A DNA stretch of 64,000 bases from Streptomyces sp. 846.5 (GCF_004365705.1 NZ_SOBN01000001.1:1364001-1428000); one strand, 5' to 3'. Positions 24,249 through 33,216 are shown, counted from the stretch's first letter. Translations and numbers: made by a program. Notes: generated by a model not told the origin, from the letters alone.

Positions 24249-25538
24249 TCAGGAGCGGGTGAGCAGGTCGATCGTCGGGCGGCCCAGGCCGTGCGAGCGG
24301 GCCAGGCCGGCGAAGGTGGTGTGGCCCTGGGTGACCCGGGCGAAGGCCCGCCAGGCCGGGCGCAGCCCCAGCGCGGCGAAGTGGAAGGCCCGGGGGCGGC
24401 TCTCGAACGCGGTCATCAGCTTGCGTCCGATGCGCATCTCCTCGCCCAGGTCCGCCTTGATGGCGAAGGCGTAGTTGAGCGCCTGACGGCGTACGTCCAC
24501 GGCGTCCGGGGCCGCGGCGAGCTTCGCGGCCCACTGTCCGGCCAGCCGTCCGGAGCGCAACGCGTAGGAGATGCCCTCGCGGGTCCACGGCTCCAGCAGT
24601 CCGGCGGCGTCGCCGGCGACCAGGACCCGGCCCTTGGCCAGCGGTGAGCCCTCGGAACGGCAGCGGGTGAGGTGGCCCGACTCGATGGACGGGGTGAAGC
24701 CGGACAGGCCCAGCCGGGCGATGAACTCCTTGAGGTAGGCGCGGGTCTCCGCGCCCTGCCCCCGGGCGGCGATGACGCCGACGGTGAGGCTGTCGCCCTT
24801 GGGGAAGACCCAGCCGTACGAGCCGGGGACGGCGCCGCCCCAGTCGAGCAGCACCCGGCCGCGCCAGGCGGCGGCCACCTCGGGCGGGACCGGGATCTCG
24901 GCCTCCAGGCCCAGGTCGACCTGGTCGAAGCTGACGCCGACATGGGCGCCGATCCGTCCGGCGCTGCCGTCGGCGCCGACTACGGCCAGGGCCCGCACCG
25001 CGCGGCCGTCCTGGAGGGTGAGCACCGCGCTCTGGTCGTCGTTCTGCCGCACCCCGGTGACGGTCACTCCGGTGGCGAGCACCGCGCCGGCCTTCTCCGC
25101 GCACTGCACCAGCCGCTGGTCGAACTCGTCCCGGTTGACCAGCCCGAACAGCATCTTCTTGGAGCGGCGGGTGCGCTGGTAGCGGCCGTCCAGGGCAAAG
25201 GTGATGGCGTGGACGCGGTCCTTGAGCGGCAGCACGAAGCCGGGCGGCAGCGCGTCGCGGGAGGGGCCGATGATGCCGCCGCCGCAGGTCTTGTAGCGGG
25301 GCGGAGCCGCCTTGTCGAGCAGCAGCACCCGCGGCGAACGGCCGTTCCCGTCGGTGGACGAGGCGGCCTCGTAGGCGGCGGAGGCGCCGGCCGGACCCGC
25401 GCCGACGACCACGACGTCCCACACCCCGCCGAGCTCGCCGGCGTCCTGTTCGGTCGGCTCAGCGCTGCTCGGTACGCCGGTGGCCGACGTGTCGCTGCTG
25501 GGGGCCTGGTCGCCGCTGGGGCGCTGCGTCTGCGTCAC
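24249..25538 (-). CDS. Geranylgeranyl reductase family FAD-dependent oxidoreductase
   Basis: A 429-residue flavoprotein. After a 38-residue Ser/Thr-rich tail comes the FAD dinucleotide loop VVVGAGPAGASAAYEA, then RYKTCGGGI, GADGSAGRIGAHVG, and the second FAD motif VLVAGDAAGLLEPWTREGISYAL. This is the pattern of geranylgeranyl reductases. In actinomycetes such enzymes saturate double bonds of isoprenoid chains, for example menaquinone side chains; the exact substrate cannot be told. No menaquinone genes are adjacent. Leftward, 54 bases upstream of the kinase gene's 5' side, and 11 bases from the DUF4184 stop. Confidence 0.88.
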   Translation of the reverse strand: MTQTQRPSGDQAPSSDTSATGVPSSAEPTEQDAGELGGVWDVVVVGAGPAGASAAYEAASSTDGNGRSPRVLLLDKAAPPRYKTCGGGIIGPSRDALPPGFVLPLKDRVHAITFALDGRYQRTRRSKKMLFGLVNRDEFDQRLVQCAEKAGAVLATGVTVTGVRQNDDQSAVLTLQDGRAVRALAVVGADGSAGRIGAHVGVSFDQVDLGLEAEIPVPPEVAAAWRGRVLLDWGGAVPGSYGWVFPKGDSLTVGVIAARGQGAETRAYLKEFIARLGLSGFTPSIESGHLTRCRSEGSPLAKGRVLVAGDAAGLLEPWTREGISYALRSGRLAGQWAAKLAAAPDAVDVRRQALNYAFAIKADLGEEMRIGRKLMTAFESRPRAFHFAALGLRPAWRAFARVTQGHTTFAGLARSHGLGRPTIDLLTRS

Positions 25539-25549
25539 ACTTCCTCATA

Positions 25550-26395
25550 TTAGAGGGCATCGTCGCGGTGGCCCGCACCAGCCAGCCGTGCCTGCTCCGG
25601 ACGGGTCGTCAGCCGGACGGCCAGTGCCACTGCGGCGGCTCCGACGGCCGCTCCGGCGCCCCCGCCGAAGGAGGCGGCGGCGACCAGGTGGGCCGGGGAG
25701 AGCCGGCCTCCGGTCTTCGGCCGCTCCCGGGCGGTCCGGTGCACCGCGCCGAGGACCGCGGTCGCCGCGACGGCGGCAGCCGCGCACCTTCTGACGCCGG
25801 GTCGCAGGGCGATCCGGCGCGGCTGCGGCATCTGCTGCCGCCGCAGCGCGGCGGCCCCGGACGCGGCGATCAGGCCCAGCCCGGCGGCGGAGGTCCCCCA
25901 CTGGAGCGCGTGGTAGACCGGCATGCCGCCGATCTCCCGGCGCAGCGCCGGGACCATCCGCACCCCGGCCCGGCCGTGGTGGGTGAAGGCGTCCCAGCCG
26001 ACATGGCTGAACGCGCCCAGGGCCGCCGACGCGGCGAACCAGGCGGCGTCCGCTGCGTCGGTGGAGCCGGGTCCGCGCTTGCGCCGGGGGGCGGTGAGCG
26101 AATCGGCGCGGTCGGCCCAGGGGTCGGGCAGCAGCGCGACCATCGGTTCGCGCAGCAGCCCGTGCCAGCCGGCGACCAGCCCGGCGGCGATGGCGACGTT
26201 CAGGGTGGGCACGGCCCACGCGCGGTGGGCGACGTCGCCGAGGCCGTAGCTGCCGGGCAGCACCGTCTCCAGGAAGAAGGGGACGTCCGGCGCCAGCGAT
26301 CCGGCGACCAGGGCCGAGGCGATCAGCGGCCCGCGACCGCGGCCTTGGCCGATGAGGGGCAGGACGGCTGCGGGATGGCTGAAGGTGAAGGGCAC
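25550..26395 (-). CDS. DUF4184 family membrane protein
   Basis: A 281-residue protein starting with the DUF4184 signature MPFTFSHPAAVLPL. It then has SLAPDVPFF, a central His-containing FSHVGWDAFTHHGRAG, and several membrane helices. The His/Asp pattern resembles membrane metal-dependent hydrolases such as YdjM/LexA-regulated proteins, but no function is established. GTG at 26395 has AGGA upstream. Its first 73 bases overlap the end of the EamA gene in another frame on the same strand, so it is probably translationally coupled to that transporter. Confidence 0.88.
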   Translation of the reverse strand: MPFTFSHPAAVLPLIGQGRGRGPLIASALVAGSLAPDVPFFLETVLPGSYGLGDVAHRAWAVPTLNVAIAAGLVAGWHGLLREPMVALLPDPWADRADSLTAPRRKRGPGSTDAADAAWFAASAALGAFSHVGWDAFTHHGRAGVRMVPALRREIGGMPVYHALQWGTSAAGLGLIAASGAAALRRQQMPQPRRIALRPGVRRCAAAAVAATAVLGAVHRTARERPKTGGRLSPAHLVAAASFGGGAGAAVGAAAVALAVRLTTRPEQARLAGAGHRDDAL

Positions 26396-27297
26396 GGGGA
26401 CATCCTGCCGGGCCCGGCCCCTTTCGTCACAATGGCCCGGGGAGCGGCCAGCGCTCCCAGCAGTGTCCCGGTCAGGGCCAGGGCCATGCCGCCGAGCTGG
26501 ACCGGGGTCAGCCGCTGGTCCAGCAGCGCCCAGCCGATGACCGCCGCGGAGAGCGGGCTGAGCAGGCCGAGGAAGGCGACCGAAGGAGCCTCCAGCCTGG
26601 CGATGCCGCGGAACCAGAGCCAGTACGCGAGCGCTGTGTTGGCGGTGGCCAGGTACGTGTAGCCGAGCAGTGCGGTGCCGCCCAGTGCGGGGAGCGCGCC
26701 CTCGACGACGAGCGCGACCGGGAGCAGCAGCAGTCCGCCGGCGGTGAGCTGCCAGCCGGTGAAAGCGAGCGCGCCGACGCTCTCAGGCCGGCCCCAGCGC
26801 TTGGCGAGGACGGTGCCGGTGGCCATGCAGGCCGCGCCGCCGAGACCGGCCAGCACGCCGACCGCGTCCAGCCTGGCGGTGGCCTGGAGCACCACCAGGG
26901 CCACCCCGAACAGACCGGTGACCCCGCCCAGCAGGGCCCGGCCGCTGGGCAGCTGCCCGAGCAGCGGGATCGCCAGCGCGACGGTGAGCAGCGGCTGCAC
27001 CGCGCCGAGGACGGCGGCGATGCCGCCGGGCAGCCGGTAGGCGGCCAGGAAGAGCAGGGCGAAGAAAACCCCGATGTTCAGCGTGCCGAGGACGGCGGCG
27101 CGCCACCACCAGGAGCCGTGCGGAAGCCTGCGGGTGGCCAGCAGGAGCAGCAGTCCGGCCGGGAGCGCGCGCAGGGTGGCGGCCAGCAGCGGGCGGTCCG
27201 GCGGGAGCAGCTGGGTGGTCACGGCGTAGGTGGATCCCCAGGCCAGCGGGGCCAGAGCGGTGACGGCGAGGGTGGTGGCGACGGAGGTGCGAGGCAT
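26323..27297 (-). CDS. EamA-family (DMT superfamily) transporter
   Basis: A 324-residue, ten-helix drug/metabolite transporter. It shows the two EamA repeats, with WGSTYAVTTQLLPPDRPLLAATLRALPAGLLL opening the first (quoted in part across its helices near 27220-27290) and WLWFRGIARL closing the second. The family exports amino acids, nucleobases or drugs. It is divergent from a MarR regulator with an 8-base palindrome between them, which points to inducible export of a small toxic compound. The last 24 residues are Pro/Ser-rich and read over the start of the DUF4184 gene; they look like run-on coding rather than a conserved tail. Confidence 0.9.
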   Translation of the reverse strand: MPRTSVATTLAVTALAPLAWGSTYAVTTQLLPPDRPLLAATLRALPAGLLLLLATRRLPHGSWWWRAAVLGTLNIGVFFALLFLAAYRLPGGIAAVLGAVQPLLTVALAIPLLGQLPSGRALLGGVTGLFGVALVVLQATARLDAVGVLAGLGGAACMATGTVLAKRWGRPESVGALAFTGWQLTAGGLLLLPVALVVEGALPALGGTALLGYTYLATANTALAYWLWFRGIARLEAPSVAFLGLLSPLSAAVIGWALLDQRLTPVQLGGMALALTGTLLGALAAPRAIVTKGAGPGRMSPCPSPSAIPQPSCPSSAKAAVAGR

Positions 27298-27328
27298 GGC
27301 GGCGACTCCTGATTAGCTCGACACTCAT

Positions 27329-27346
27329 TAGCTTAGCACTAAGCTA
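27329..27346. promoter_or_regulatory. MarR-type operator palindrome
   Basis: TAGCTTAG and CTAAGCTA form a perfect 8-base inverted repeat with a two-base centre, in A/T-rich DNA. It lies 31 bases before the EamA start and 50 bases before the MarR start. Length and symmetry fit a MarR dimer site controlling both genes. Confidence 0.65.
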
Positions 27347-27396
27347 CTTAGGGGCAAGTCACTTCCGACCAAGCGATCCTCTGGCACAATCGGCAC

Positions 27397-27903
27397 ATGG
27401 ACAGCGAGGCATCCGACCGCGACCGGGTGGACGCGATCATCGACCAATGGGCCGTCGAACGCCCCGACCTGCGGACCGGCCCGATGGCGGTCTTCGGCCG
27501 GATCAACCGGATCTCCGGCGGCATGGGCCGACGGATGGAGGCCGCCTTCGCCCGGTACGGCATCAGCCGGGGCGAGTTCGACGTGCTGGCGACCCTGCGC
27601 CGGGCCGGCGAACCGTACACCCTCTCCCCGCGCGAACTCACCGCCACGCTGATGCTCACCACCGGCGGTATGACCGGGCGGCTGGACAAGCTGGAGAAGG
27701 CCGGCCTGGTCCGCCGCAACCCGGATCCCACCGACCGCCGAGGGCTCCGCATCTCCCTGACCATCCCCGGACTGCGCCTGATCGACGAGGCAGTGGGTAC
27801 AGGACTGGCGATCCAGACGGCGGCACTGGCTACGCTGGAACCGGCCGACGCCGCAGAGCTCGACCGGCTGCTGCGGCTGCTGCTGCCCGCCTGCGAGGAC
27901 TGA
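27397..27903 (+). CDS. MarR-family transcriptional regulator
   Basis: A 168-residue MarR protein. The winged helix spans GISRGEFDVLATLRRAG, LSPRELTATLMLTTGGMTGRL (recognition helix) and GLVRRNPDPTDRRG (wing), flanked by dimerisation helices. It probably represses itself and the divergent EamA exporter through the palindrome at 27329 and lets go when it binds a small phenolic or drug-like ligand. The downstream DUF1990 gene begins 18 bases after its stop and is probably co-transcribed. Confidence 0.93.
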   Translation: MDSEASDRDRVDAIIDQWAVERPDLRTGPMAVFGRINRISGGMGRRMEAAFARYGISRGEFDVLATLRRAGEPYTLSPRELTATLMLTTGGMTGRLDKLEKAGLVRRNPDPTDRRGLRISLTIPGLRLIDEAVGTGLAIQTAALATLEPADAAELDRLLRLLLPACED

Positions 27904-27921
27904 AGCGGAGGCCCAGGCCCG

Positions 27922-28458
27922 ATGAGCGACTTCACCTATCCCGAGGTCGGAGCGACCCTGGAGGGCCCGCCCCTGCCCGACGGCTACTCCCTGCTGGGGC
28001 ACCGTTCCCCGCTGGGCGCCGGACCCGAGGCCTTCGCCGCCGCCGGCGAGGCCGTGCTGAGCTGGCGGCTGCACCGCGCCGCCGGCGTTGCCGTCCTGAA
28101 CAGTCGCAGTAGTGCCACGGCAGACCGGGCCGCGCCCGGCGTCCGGGTCAGGGTGCTGCTCGGCGTCGGCCGGGTGGGGCTCGCCGCCCCCTGCGAGGTG
28201 GTGTGGACGCTGGAGGAACCCACCCGGATCGGCTTCGGCTACGGCACCCTGGACGGCCACCCCGAGCGCGGCGAGGAGTCCTTCCTGGTCGAACTCGCCG
28301 ACGACGGCGCGGTCTGGTTCACCGTCACCGCCTTCAGCCGCCCGGCCGCCTGGTACACCCGCGCGGCCGGCCCCCTGGTACCGCTCTTCCAGCACCTCTA
28401 CGCCCGCCGCCTCGGCCAGGTGCTGCGCCGGATCGCCGGACAGGCGGAGCGGAAGTAA
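27922..28458 (+). CDS. DUF1990 family protein
   Basis: A 178-residue protein matching DUF1990: FTYPEVGATLEG at the start, a SWRLHRAAGV segment, the central GLAAPCEVVWTLEEPTRIGFGYGTLDGHPERGEESF (read from 28180 to 28290), and WFTVTAFSRPA near the end. The fold resembles START-like lipid-binding proteins; no biochemical function is established. It probably shares the MarR operon. It has no membrane segment or signal peptide. Confidence 0.87.
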   Translation: MSDFTYPEVGATLEGPPLPDGYSLLGHRSPLGAGPEAFAAAGEAVLSWRLHRAAGVAVLNSRSSATADRAAPGVRVRVLLGVGRVGLAAPCEVVWTLEEPTRIGFGYGTLDGHPERGEESFLVELADDGAVWFTVTAFSRPAAWYTRAAGPLVPLFQHLYARRLGQVLRRIAGQAERK

Positions 28459-28529
28459 CGCGGTCGGGCCGGGGAGCCAAGTAGGGGTGTAGACACTCCG
28501 TCAGCCCCTACCGCTCCGAGGAGTTGCTT

Positions 28530-29114
28530 GTGCCCCCGGATCCGTCCCAGGCACCACCTGTGCGCGACCCCGCCGGTTTCTCCGCCTTCTACGCCGCCCA
28601 CTTCGACACCGTGCTGGGCTTCGTCACCAGGCGCACCGACGATCCGCACCTGGCGGCCGACCTCACCGCCGACATCTTCGTCACCGCGCTCGAACACGCC
28701 GCCGGCTACGACCCGCGGCGCGGCGCGCCGGTCGCCTGGCTCTACGGCATAGCCCGCAATGTGCTCGCCGCGCACTTCCGCGGCAGCGCCCGTGAGTCGC
28801 GGGCGGTGGCCAGGATCAACGGCCGACGGCTGCTGGACGACCAGGACATCGCCGCGCTGGAGGAGCGGATCGACGCCTCCCGGGCGGCCCGGCACCTGCT
28901 CGCCGCCCATGCCGCGCTGTCCGAACCGCTGCGCGCCGTCCTCGACCTGGTCGCCGTCGACGGCCTCACCCCGGGCGAGGCCGCGCAGGCCCTGGGCATC
29001 AGCCCCACCGCCGTCCGAGTCCGCCTGCACCGCGCCCGACGGCTGCTCCGGCACGAGGCCGCGACCCTCCCCATGCTCTCCCCCGACCACCATGTCCTGG
29101 AGGCCGCCCCGTGA
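28530..29114 (+). CDS. ECF-type sigma-70 family sigma factor
   Basis: A 194-residue sigma factor with region 2 (FSAFYAAHFDTVLGFV, DLTADIFVTALE, GAPVAWLYGIARN) and region 4 (LVAVDGLTPGEAAQALG, SPTAVRVRLHRARR). It directs RNA polymerase to a small regulon. GTG at 28530 is chosen because GAGGAG at 28518-28523 is six bases upstream; the TTG at 28524 would touch that site. The next gene, coding a membrane-anchored protein, overlaps by four bases. That is the usual sigma/anti-sigma arrangement. Confidence 0.92.
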   Translation: MPPDPSQAPPVRDPAGFSAFYAAHFDTVLGFVTRRTDDPHLAADLTADIFVTALEHAAGYDPRRGAPVAWLYGIARNVLAAHFRGSARESRAVARINGRRLLDDQDIAALEERIDASRAARHLLAAHAALSEPLRAVLDLVAVDGLTPGEAAQALGISPTAVRVRLHRARRLLRHEAATLPMLSPDHHVLEAAP

Positions 29115-29734
29115 ACACCCTGACGCACTTTCAGCAGAGCCTGGACGCCGAACTGCGCGAGCGAGCCGCCCTGCTGCCGACCCCGGAGCCGCCCGCCCGC
29201 CGGGCCCGCCCGCCCCGCCGACTGCTGCTCGCCGCCGGCACAGCGGCAGCCGCGGTCGCCGTGGCGGTGGCCGTCCCGCTGACCACCGGAGGCGGCGCGG
29301 ACCCCGCCTTCGCGGTCGCCCAGCGCGCCGACGGGACGGTCGCCATCCGGCTGTTCACCCCCAGCGGCATCTCCGGGCTGCAGACGGAACTGCGCAGGCT
29401 GCACATCCGGGCGGTGGCACTGCAGGCCACCACAAGCTGCAAGGTCAAAGACGCGGGGAGCACTCCGGCCCTGGAATCGGTGATCGTCCACGACCGCAAT
29501 GCGGGCGGGTTCACGGTCATCCGTCCGAGTGCCATCCCCAAGGGCCAGACCCTGCTGATCTCCGTCTACACCCTCCAGGCGACCCCGCCGAACGGGAGCG
29601 GCGTCGCTGCGGCCATCAGGCTGCAGACGGTGAAGCACGTTCCATCCTGCGTCGACATCCTCGACGTCGGCGTGGCGACTGCCCCCCACCTGCCGAGTCA
29701 GCCCGCCGGGGTCGGCTCTCCCTCCTCCAAGTAG
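29111..29734 (+). CDS. Membrane-anchored partner of the ECF sigma factor (unknown)
   Basis: A 207-residue protein coupled to the sigma gene by GTGA. It has a short N-terminal cytoplasmic part (QQSLDAELRERAALL), a single membrane helix (LLLAAGTAAAAVAVAVAV), and an extracytoplasmic domain with two cysteines (ATTSCKVKD and HVPSCVDI) that could form a disulfide. It lacks a zinc-binding anti-sigma (ZAS) motif, so an anti-sigma role rests on gene position only. Its end overlaps the convergent TmrB/NUDIX gene by 37 bases. Confidence 0.7.
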   Translation: MNTLTHFQQSLDAELRERAALLPTPEPPARRARPPRRLLLAAGTAAAAVAVAVAVPLTTGGGADPAFAVAQRADGTVAIRLFTPSGISGLQTELRRLHIRAVALQATTSCKVKDAGSTPALESVIVHDRNAGGFTVIRPSAIPKGQTLLISVYTLQATPPNGSGVAAAIRLQTVKHVPSCVDILDVGVATAPHLPSQPAGVGSPSSK

Positions 29735-30735
29735 CCCACAACGCTCTCCCGGCGACAGCGCAGGGCCGCGTCCAGGCGGTCGCGCTTGTTGGCCGGGAGC
29801 AGCGCCGTCCACTCCTCTCGGGCCATGAACCGCCAGCCGCGCAGCTCGTCCTCTGGGAGGGTGAGCTGCGCGCGCTGCTCGGCGCTGAGCGTCCCGCCGT
29901 CGAAGACCAGCCGCAGGCCGCCGGAGCGCGGGCCCCGGTGCGGCTCCCAGTCGGTGAGCAGCAGCCGCAGCCGCACCGCCGGGACGGCGAGGCCCAGCTC
30001 CTCGGCGACCTCCCGCACCGCCGCGCTCCGCGGCGACTCCCCGTCCTCCACCACCCCGCCTGGGAACTCCCACCCGGGCTTGTAGACCGGGTCGACCAGC
30101 AGCACCCGGTCCTGCTCGTCGAAGAACAGCACCGCCGCGGCCACGGTGTCGCGGCTGCCGGCCACCTGCTCGACGATCCGGCAGCGCGCGGCGCCCGACC
30201 GCACCAGCTCCTCGATCCGCTCGGCTGCCTGACGTGGCGTCAGCTCCGTGGTGTCCACGGTCACGGCGTCCTGCTCCAGCCAGACCCTGGCCTGCCGGTA
30301 GTCCTCGATGTCGTCCAGCCGCCACTGCCGGGCCTGCCGTTCGACCTGGTCACCCTCGATCCGCTTCCGCAGGATCGTTTCCTCAGCATGGAGCAGCAGA
30401 TGGTGCACCGGGATCCGTCGTGCGGCCAGCGCGCCGAAGATCTCGTCGCGGTAGTCCTGCCGCAGCAGGGTCATCGGCACGATCAGCACCCCCGGCTGCT
30501 GGGCCAGCATCGCGGCCGCGACATCGGGGACGAGGCTGCGCCAGGCAGGGAGGTCCTGGAAGTCGGACGCCGAGGCGAGGGCCTCCTCGCCCAGCACCAG
30601 GCGCAGATACTCGGCCGCCGACTCCGGATCGAACACCGTGCTGTCGGGGAGGAGTTCCTGCAGCTCCCGAGCCGTGCTGGTCTTCCCCGCGCCAAAAGTG
30701 CCGTTGACCCAGACGATCACTCTGCCCCCGTTCAT
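29698..30735 (-). CDS. TmrB-like P-loop protein fused to NUDIX hydrolase
   Basis: A 345-residue fusion. The first 185 residues begin IVWVNGTFGAGKTSTARELQ (Walker A) and continue VFDPESAAEYLR, QDLPAWRSLV and GVLIVPMTLL. This is the order seen in TmrB, the Bacillus tunicamycin-resistance ATP-binding protein. The last 150 residues are a NUDIX domain (GWEFPGGVVEDGESPRSAAVREVAEEL, spanning 30035-30115 on the minus strand). The combination suggests a kinase-like or sequestering ATPase joined to a nucleotide-sugar or nucleoside-diphosphate hydrolase. Drug resistance is only a hypothesis. Start at 30735. The 3' end overlaps the convergent membrane-protein gene. Confidence 0.82.
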   Translation of the reverse strand: MNGGRVIVWVNGTFGAGKTSTARELQELLPDSTVFDPESAAEYLRLVLGEEALASASDFQDLPAWRSLVPDVAAAMLAQQPGVLIVPMTLLRQDYRDEIFGALAARRIPVHHLLLHAEETILRKRIEGDQVERQARQWRLDDIEDYRQARVWLEQDAVTVDTTELTPRQAAERIEELVRSGAARCRIVEQVAGSRDTVAAAVLFFDEQDRVLLVDPVYKPGWEFPGGVVEDGESPRSAAVREVAEELGLAVPAVRLRLLLTDWEPHRGPRSGGLRLVFDGGTLSAEQRAQLTLPEDELRGWRFMAREEWTALLPANKRDRLDAALRCRRESVVGYLEEGEPTPAG

Positions 30736-30794
30736 GGACTGCTCGGAGCATCGTACGCAGAGCCCACGGGCCGCCGTCGAGGGTGCGGGACCCG

Positions 30795-31739
30795 TCAGAG
30801 CCAGCCGTCCAGCCCCAGTTCCTGGGCCGCCGCCGCAGCGGCGCCCACCAGGCCGGCGTCCGTGCCCAACTCGGCCGGGCGCAGCTCCAGATGCCGGACG
30901 AAGGGCAGCGTCGCATAGTCGTGCAGGGCTTCGCGCAGTGGCGCGAAGAGGGTCTCGCCGGATTTGGCGACCCCGCCGCCGATGACCACCACGTCCAGCT
31001 CGACCAGGGTCGCGGTGGCCGCGATCCCGGCCGCCAGGGCCTGCGCGGCGCGGGCGAAGGCGGCGAGGGCGATCGGGTCGCCCTCTGCGGCCGAGGCGGC
31101 CACGGCCCCGGCCGATGCGTCGTCACCACGCGGCAGCCAGCCGTCCCGCAGTGCGCGCCGGGCGATGGACGTGCCCGAGGCGATGATCTCCACGCAGCCG
31201 CGCGAGCCGCAGGGGCACGGGTCGCCGTCCAGGTCGACGCTGATGTGGCCGATGTGGCCGGCGTTACCGGTCGGGCCGGGGTACAGCGCGCCGTCCAGGA
31301 CCAGGCCGCCGCCGACGCCGGTGGACACCACCATGCACAGCGCGTTGCGGAACCCCCGGGCGGCGCCCTGCCAGTGCTCGGCCGCGGTCATCGCCGGGCC
31401 GTCCCCGGTGAGCACCACTGGAAGGTCGCCGGCGAGGTGCTCGCGCACCGCGTCCACCAGCGGAAACCCGCGCCAGGCCGGGATGTTGACCGGGCTGACC
31501 GCGCCCTTGGGCGCGTCCACCGGTCCGGCGCTGCCGATGCCGACGCAGCGTACGGCGGACCACTCGGGGGCGGCGGCAAGCTCGTCGAGCACCTCGGTGA
31601 CCGCGCCCAGCACCCGCGCCGCGTCCTCCTTGGCGGGGGTCGGCCGCTGGCACTGGGCGAGCATCCGCCCGCCGCGGTCCACCAGAGCGCCTGCGATCTT
31701 CGTTCCGCCGATGTCGACGGCTGCCACCATCTCGTCCAT
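30795..31739 (-). CDS. ROK-family sugar kinase
   Basis: A 314-residue ROK protein without a DNA-binding domain, so a kinase. It has the phosphate loop AVDIGGTKIAGALVD, a second domain opening STGVGGGLVLDG, HIGHISVDLDGDPCPCGSRGC (zinc ligands), and IGGGVAKSGE. The catalytic Asp region reads LTGDGPAMTAAE, where most glucokinases have NDAN: the Asp is kept but the Asn is replaced. It probably phosphorylates glucose, N-acetylmannosamine or a related hexose in the cytosol. It is followed downstream by the TmrB/NUDIX gene and preceded by an acyl-CoA synthetase; neither hints at the sugar. Confidence 0.9.
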   Translation of the reverse strand: MDEMVAAVDIGGTKIAGALVDRGGRMLAQCQRPTPAKEDAARVLGAVTEVLDELAAAPEWSAVRCVGIGSAGPVDAPKGAVSPVNIPAWRGFPLVDAVREHLAGDLPVVLTGDGPAMTAAEHWQGAARGFRNALCMVVSTGVGGGLVLDGALYPGPTGNAGHIGHISVDLDGDPCPCGSRGCVEIIASGTSIARRALRDGWLPRGDDASAGAVAASAAEGDPIALAAFARAAQALAAGIAATATLVELDVVVIGGGVAKSGETLFAPLREALHDYATLPFVRHLELRPAELGTDAGLVGAAAAAAQELGLDGWL

Positions 31740-31791
31740 GCCGGGAAGTCTCTGCGGACGCGGCGGCGTTTGTCCAGTTCAGCCGAGTGGT

Positions 31792-33186
31792 TCAGCCCAG
31801 CTTCGCCTTGACGACCTTGCCCATCGCGTTCCGCGGCAGATCGTCCACCAGCACCACCCGGCGCGGCCGCTTGTGGACCGAGAGCCGCTCGGCGACGAAG
31901 GCGGTCAGCTGCTCCCCCGTCACCGGCCCGGCCGGGATCACATAGGCGACGACGACCTGTCCCAGGTCGGGATCGGGCACGCCGACGACGGCCGCGTCGG
32001 CGACGGCGGGGTGGTCCCGCAGCGCCGCCTCGACCTCGCCGGCGCCGATCCGGAAACCACCGCTCTTGATCAGGTCCACCGAGGCCCGGCCGACGATCCG
32101 GTGGAAGCCGTCCGGCCCGATCACCGCCACGTCGCCGGTACGGAACCAGCCGTCGGCGGTGCGCGACTCCGCGTCGGCGTCGGGTCGGTGGAGGTAGCCG
32201 TCGCTCAGCATGGGTCCGCTGACCTGCAGCTCGCCCAACGTCTCGCCGTCCTGCGGCACCGGTCCGCCGTCCTCGCCGACCAGCCGGGTCCGCACCCCGG
32301 CCACCGGCAGGCCGACGCTGCCGGGACGACGCTCGCCGTCGGCCCGGGTGCTCAGGGTGATCAGCGTCTCCGTCATGCCGTAGCGCTCGACCGGGGCGTG
32401 GCCGCTGAGCGCACGCAGCCGCTCGAAGACGGTCACCGGGAGCGGCGCGCTGCCCGACACCAGCAGCCGCGCCCCGGCCAGCGCCTTGGCACTCGCCTCG
32501 TCGGCGGCCACCCGCGACCACACCGTGGGCACCCCGAAGTACAGCGAGCCCCCGGCCTCGGCGTACGCCTGCGGGGTGGGACGGCCGGTGTGGACCAGGC
32601 GGCCCCCGGTCCGCAGCGGGCCGAGCACTCCCAGGATCAGGCCGTGGACGTGGAACAGCGGCAGCCCGTGGACCAGGGTGTCCTCGGCGGTCCAGGCCCA
32701 GGCCTCGGCCAGGGCGTCCAGCCCGGCGGCGACGGCGCTCCGGCCGATGACGACGCCTTTGGGCGCCCCGGTGGTGCCGGAGGTGTAGAGGATGAACGCC
32801 GCACCGCCCGCCGGCTCCTCCGGAGCGTCGGCGCGTTCGCTCGGATCCACCGTCAGCACGCGCGCCCCGTAAGCCTCTGTGTCGCGGTCGGCAGCGGCAA
32901 CGGCCATCAGCGGCGCCCCGGAGTCCCGCAGGATGTGCTCCCGCTCCTTGGGCCCGGCATCCGGCGGCACCGGCACAACGGGCACTCCGGCCAGCAGCCC
33001 CCCGACGGTGGCGACCACGGTCTCGACCCCGGCCCGCGCCAGCACCGCCAGCGCGGGCGCCCCCGCGACCTGTCGCGCGACTACACCCGCCGCACCGAGC
33101 AGTTGCTCCCGCGAGAGCGCGACCCCGTCGATGACCAGCGCATCCGCGCTGTCCCCATACCGACCGTCAAGAGCTTCAAGCAGCAC
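31792..33186 (-). CDS. Acyl-CoA synthetase (AMP-forming)
   Basis: A protein of about 464 residues of the ANL superfamily. It has the P-loop-like [25 protein letters not shown], the adenine loop [19 protein letters not shown] (ribose-binding Asp), and the C-terminal [14 protein letters not shown] with the catalytic Lys. It is short at the N-terminus, like bacterial malonyl-CoA/short-acyl ligases. It activates a carboxylic acid via acyl-AMP to acyl-CoA. GTG at 33186 is preferred: GGGAGG lies eight bases upstream, whereas starts at 33207 or 33270 would swallow that site or run into a REP-like repeat. Confidence 0.9.
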   Translation of the reverse strand: MLLEALDGRYGDSADALVIDGVALSREQLLGAAGVVARQVAGAPALAVLARAGVETVVATVGGLLAGVPVVPVPPDAGPKEREHILRDSGAPLMAVAAADRDTEAYGARVLTVDPSERADAPEEPAGGAAFILYTSGTTGAPKGVVIGRSAVAAGLDALAEAWAWTAEDTLVHGLPLFHVHGLILGVLGPLRTGGRLVHTGRPTPQAYAEAGGSLYFGVPTVWSRVAADEASAKALAGARLLVSGSAPLPVTVFERLRALSGHAPVERYGMTETLITLSTRADGERRPGSVGLPVAGVRTRLVGEDGGPVPQDGETLGELQVSGPMLSDGYLHRPDADAESRTADGWFRTGDVAVIGPDGFHRIVGRASVDLIKSGGFRIGAGEVEAALRDHPAVADAAVVGVPDPDLGQVVVAYVIPAGPVTGEQLTAFVAERLSVHKRPRRVVLVDDLPRNAMGKVVKAKLG

Positions 33187-33216
33187 TTCGCCCACCTCCC
33201 GTGCCATGCAACACAT

